Shown here one piece after another: positions 16,299 to 16,437 of a stretch of DNA of 16,437 bases. The notes below the pieces were generated by a model that was not told the DNA's origin, searched no databases, and saw only the letters and a program-made list of their open reading frames with translations. This DNA is from Candidatus Nomurabacteria bacterium RIFCSPLOWO2_01_FULL_36_10b (GTDB taxonomy: Bacteria; Patescibacteriota; Minisyncoccia; Phycocordibacterales; UBA1006), in the NCBI GenBank assembly GCA_001785725.1, contig MFUQ01000017.1, positions 2,106 to 18,542 on the forward strand, read 5' to 3'. Within the stretch, counting starts at the first letter, position 1. Every line of letters begins with the position of its first letter. The position numbers and the translations under genes are program-made.

Positions 16299-16340
16299 TT
16301 CTGGTGGGGCACCTCATCCTTTGGAGGGGGATAGGGGGAG
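16299..16340. repeat. GC-rich intergenic repeat between surface-protein genes
   Basis: TCCTTTGGAGGGGGATAGGGGGAG resembles TCCTTTGGAGGGGGAT-TAAGGGGGAG at 4901-4926. It fills most of the short gap between the tail of the upstream paralog and the start of the 626-residue protein. Pairing in this copy is weak. Confidence 0.5.
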
Positions 16341-16345
16341 ACCAA

Positions 16346-16437
16346 CTAGTTCAACACAACTCCATTATCCAAAACTGTTGTAATGTTAGTACAACCAACT
16401 TGTTTGTTAGCAACATGACGCGATGATTGATAGAAAA
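16346..16437 (-). CDS. C-terminal tail of a third surface-protein paralog (partial)
   Basis: Thirty codons before a TAG stop are visible, and the gene continues beyond the right edge. They read FYQSSRHVANKQVGCTNITT followed by VLDNGVVLN, differing from the end of the 626-residue protein only in the final residue. The nucleotide sequence differs at just a handful of the roughly 90 positions, including silent ones. This is the end of a peptidoglycan-binding domain, so the missing part is probably another anchored surface protein. It shows that a tandem family extends to the right. Confidence 0.85.
   Translation of the reverse strand, partial: FYQSSRHVANKQVGCTNITTVLDNGVVLN

Overview
The window looks like a chromosomal piece of a Candidate Phyla Radiation (Patescibacteria, Parcubacteria-like) bacterium. 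This rests on several traits: a 23S rRNA gene swollen to about 5 kb by group I introns carrying LAGLIDADG genes, short GC-rich palindromes in almost every intergenic gap, a TraD/VirD4-like ATPase of the type common in these genomes, and secreted proteins with Parcubacteria-style peptidoglycan-binding ends. The assignment is inferred from family resemblance and was not tested by phylogeny. Every gene lies on the minus strand.

Read along the minus strand from the right: (1) 16437-12715 holds three tandem paralogous surface-protein genes: the 3' tail of one, a complete 626-residue protein (predicted propeller, Calx-beta-like domain, peptidoglycan-binding domain) and a 514-residue relative lacking the last domain. 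(2) 12714-12404 is a non-coding leader with a terminator, a candidate promoter and a structured RNA that could switch between two hairpins. (3) 12403-6971 is the rRNA unit 23S - tRNA-Lys(UUU) - 5S. No 16S gene lies immediately upstream, because a protein gene occupies that place. The 23S gene has three group I introns: one at E. coli position 1926-1931 with a frameshifted LAGLIDADG gene, one at 1951 with an intact LAGLIDADG gene, and one at 2593 with no ORF. It also carries a GC-rich nested palindrome in a variable arm of domain I. (4) 6866-4280 holds an envelope cluster: a membrane-anchored Cys-motif protein overlapping rodA, then a PAP2 phosphatase. (5) 4142-2722 holds adk overlapping map. 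(6) 2640-1 holds the TraD/VirD4-like ATPase, which runs off the window.

Two sequence-level patterns stand out. First, seven genes, including both intronic endonuclease genes, have an extended -10 box (TGn-TATAnT) ending only 6-9 nt before the chosen ATG, with no visible Shine-Dalgarno. This implies leaderless mRNAs and independent transcription of the homing endonucleases. Second, a palindromic element found in the intergenic gaps is also present in frame inside map, adding about 25 residues to methionine aminopeptidase in front of its metal-binding His. The splice junctions of the first intron are non-canonical in an informative way: the guide pairing and the universal rRNA sequence disagree on the splice site.
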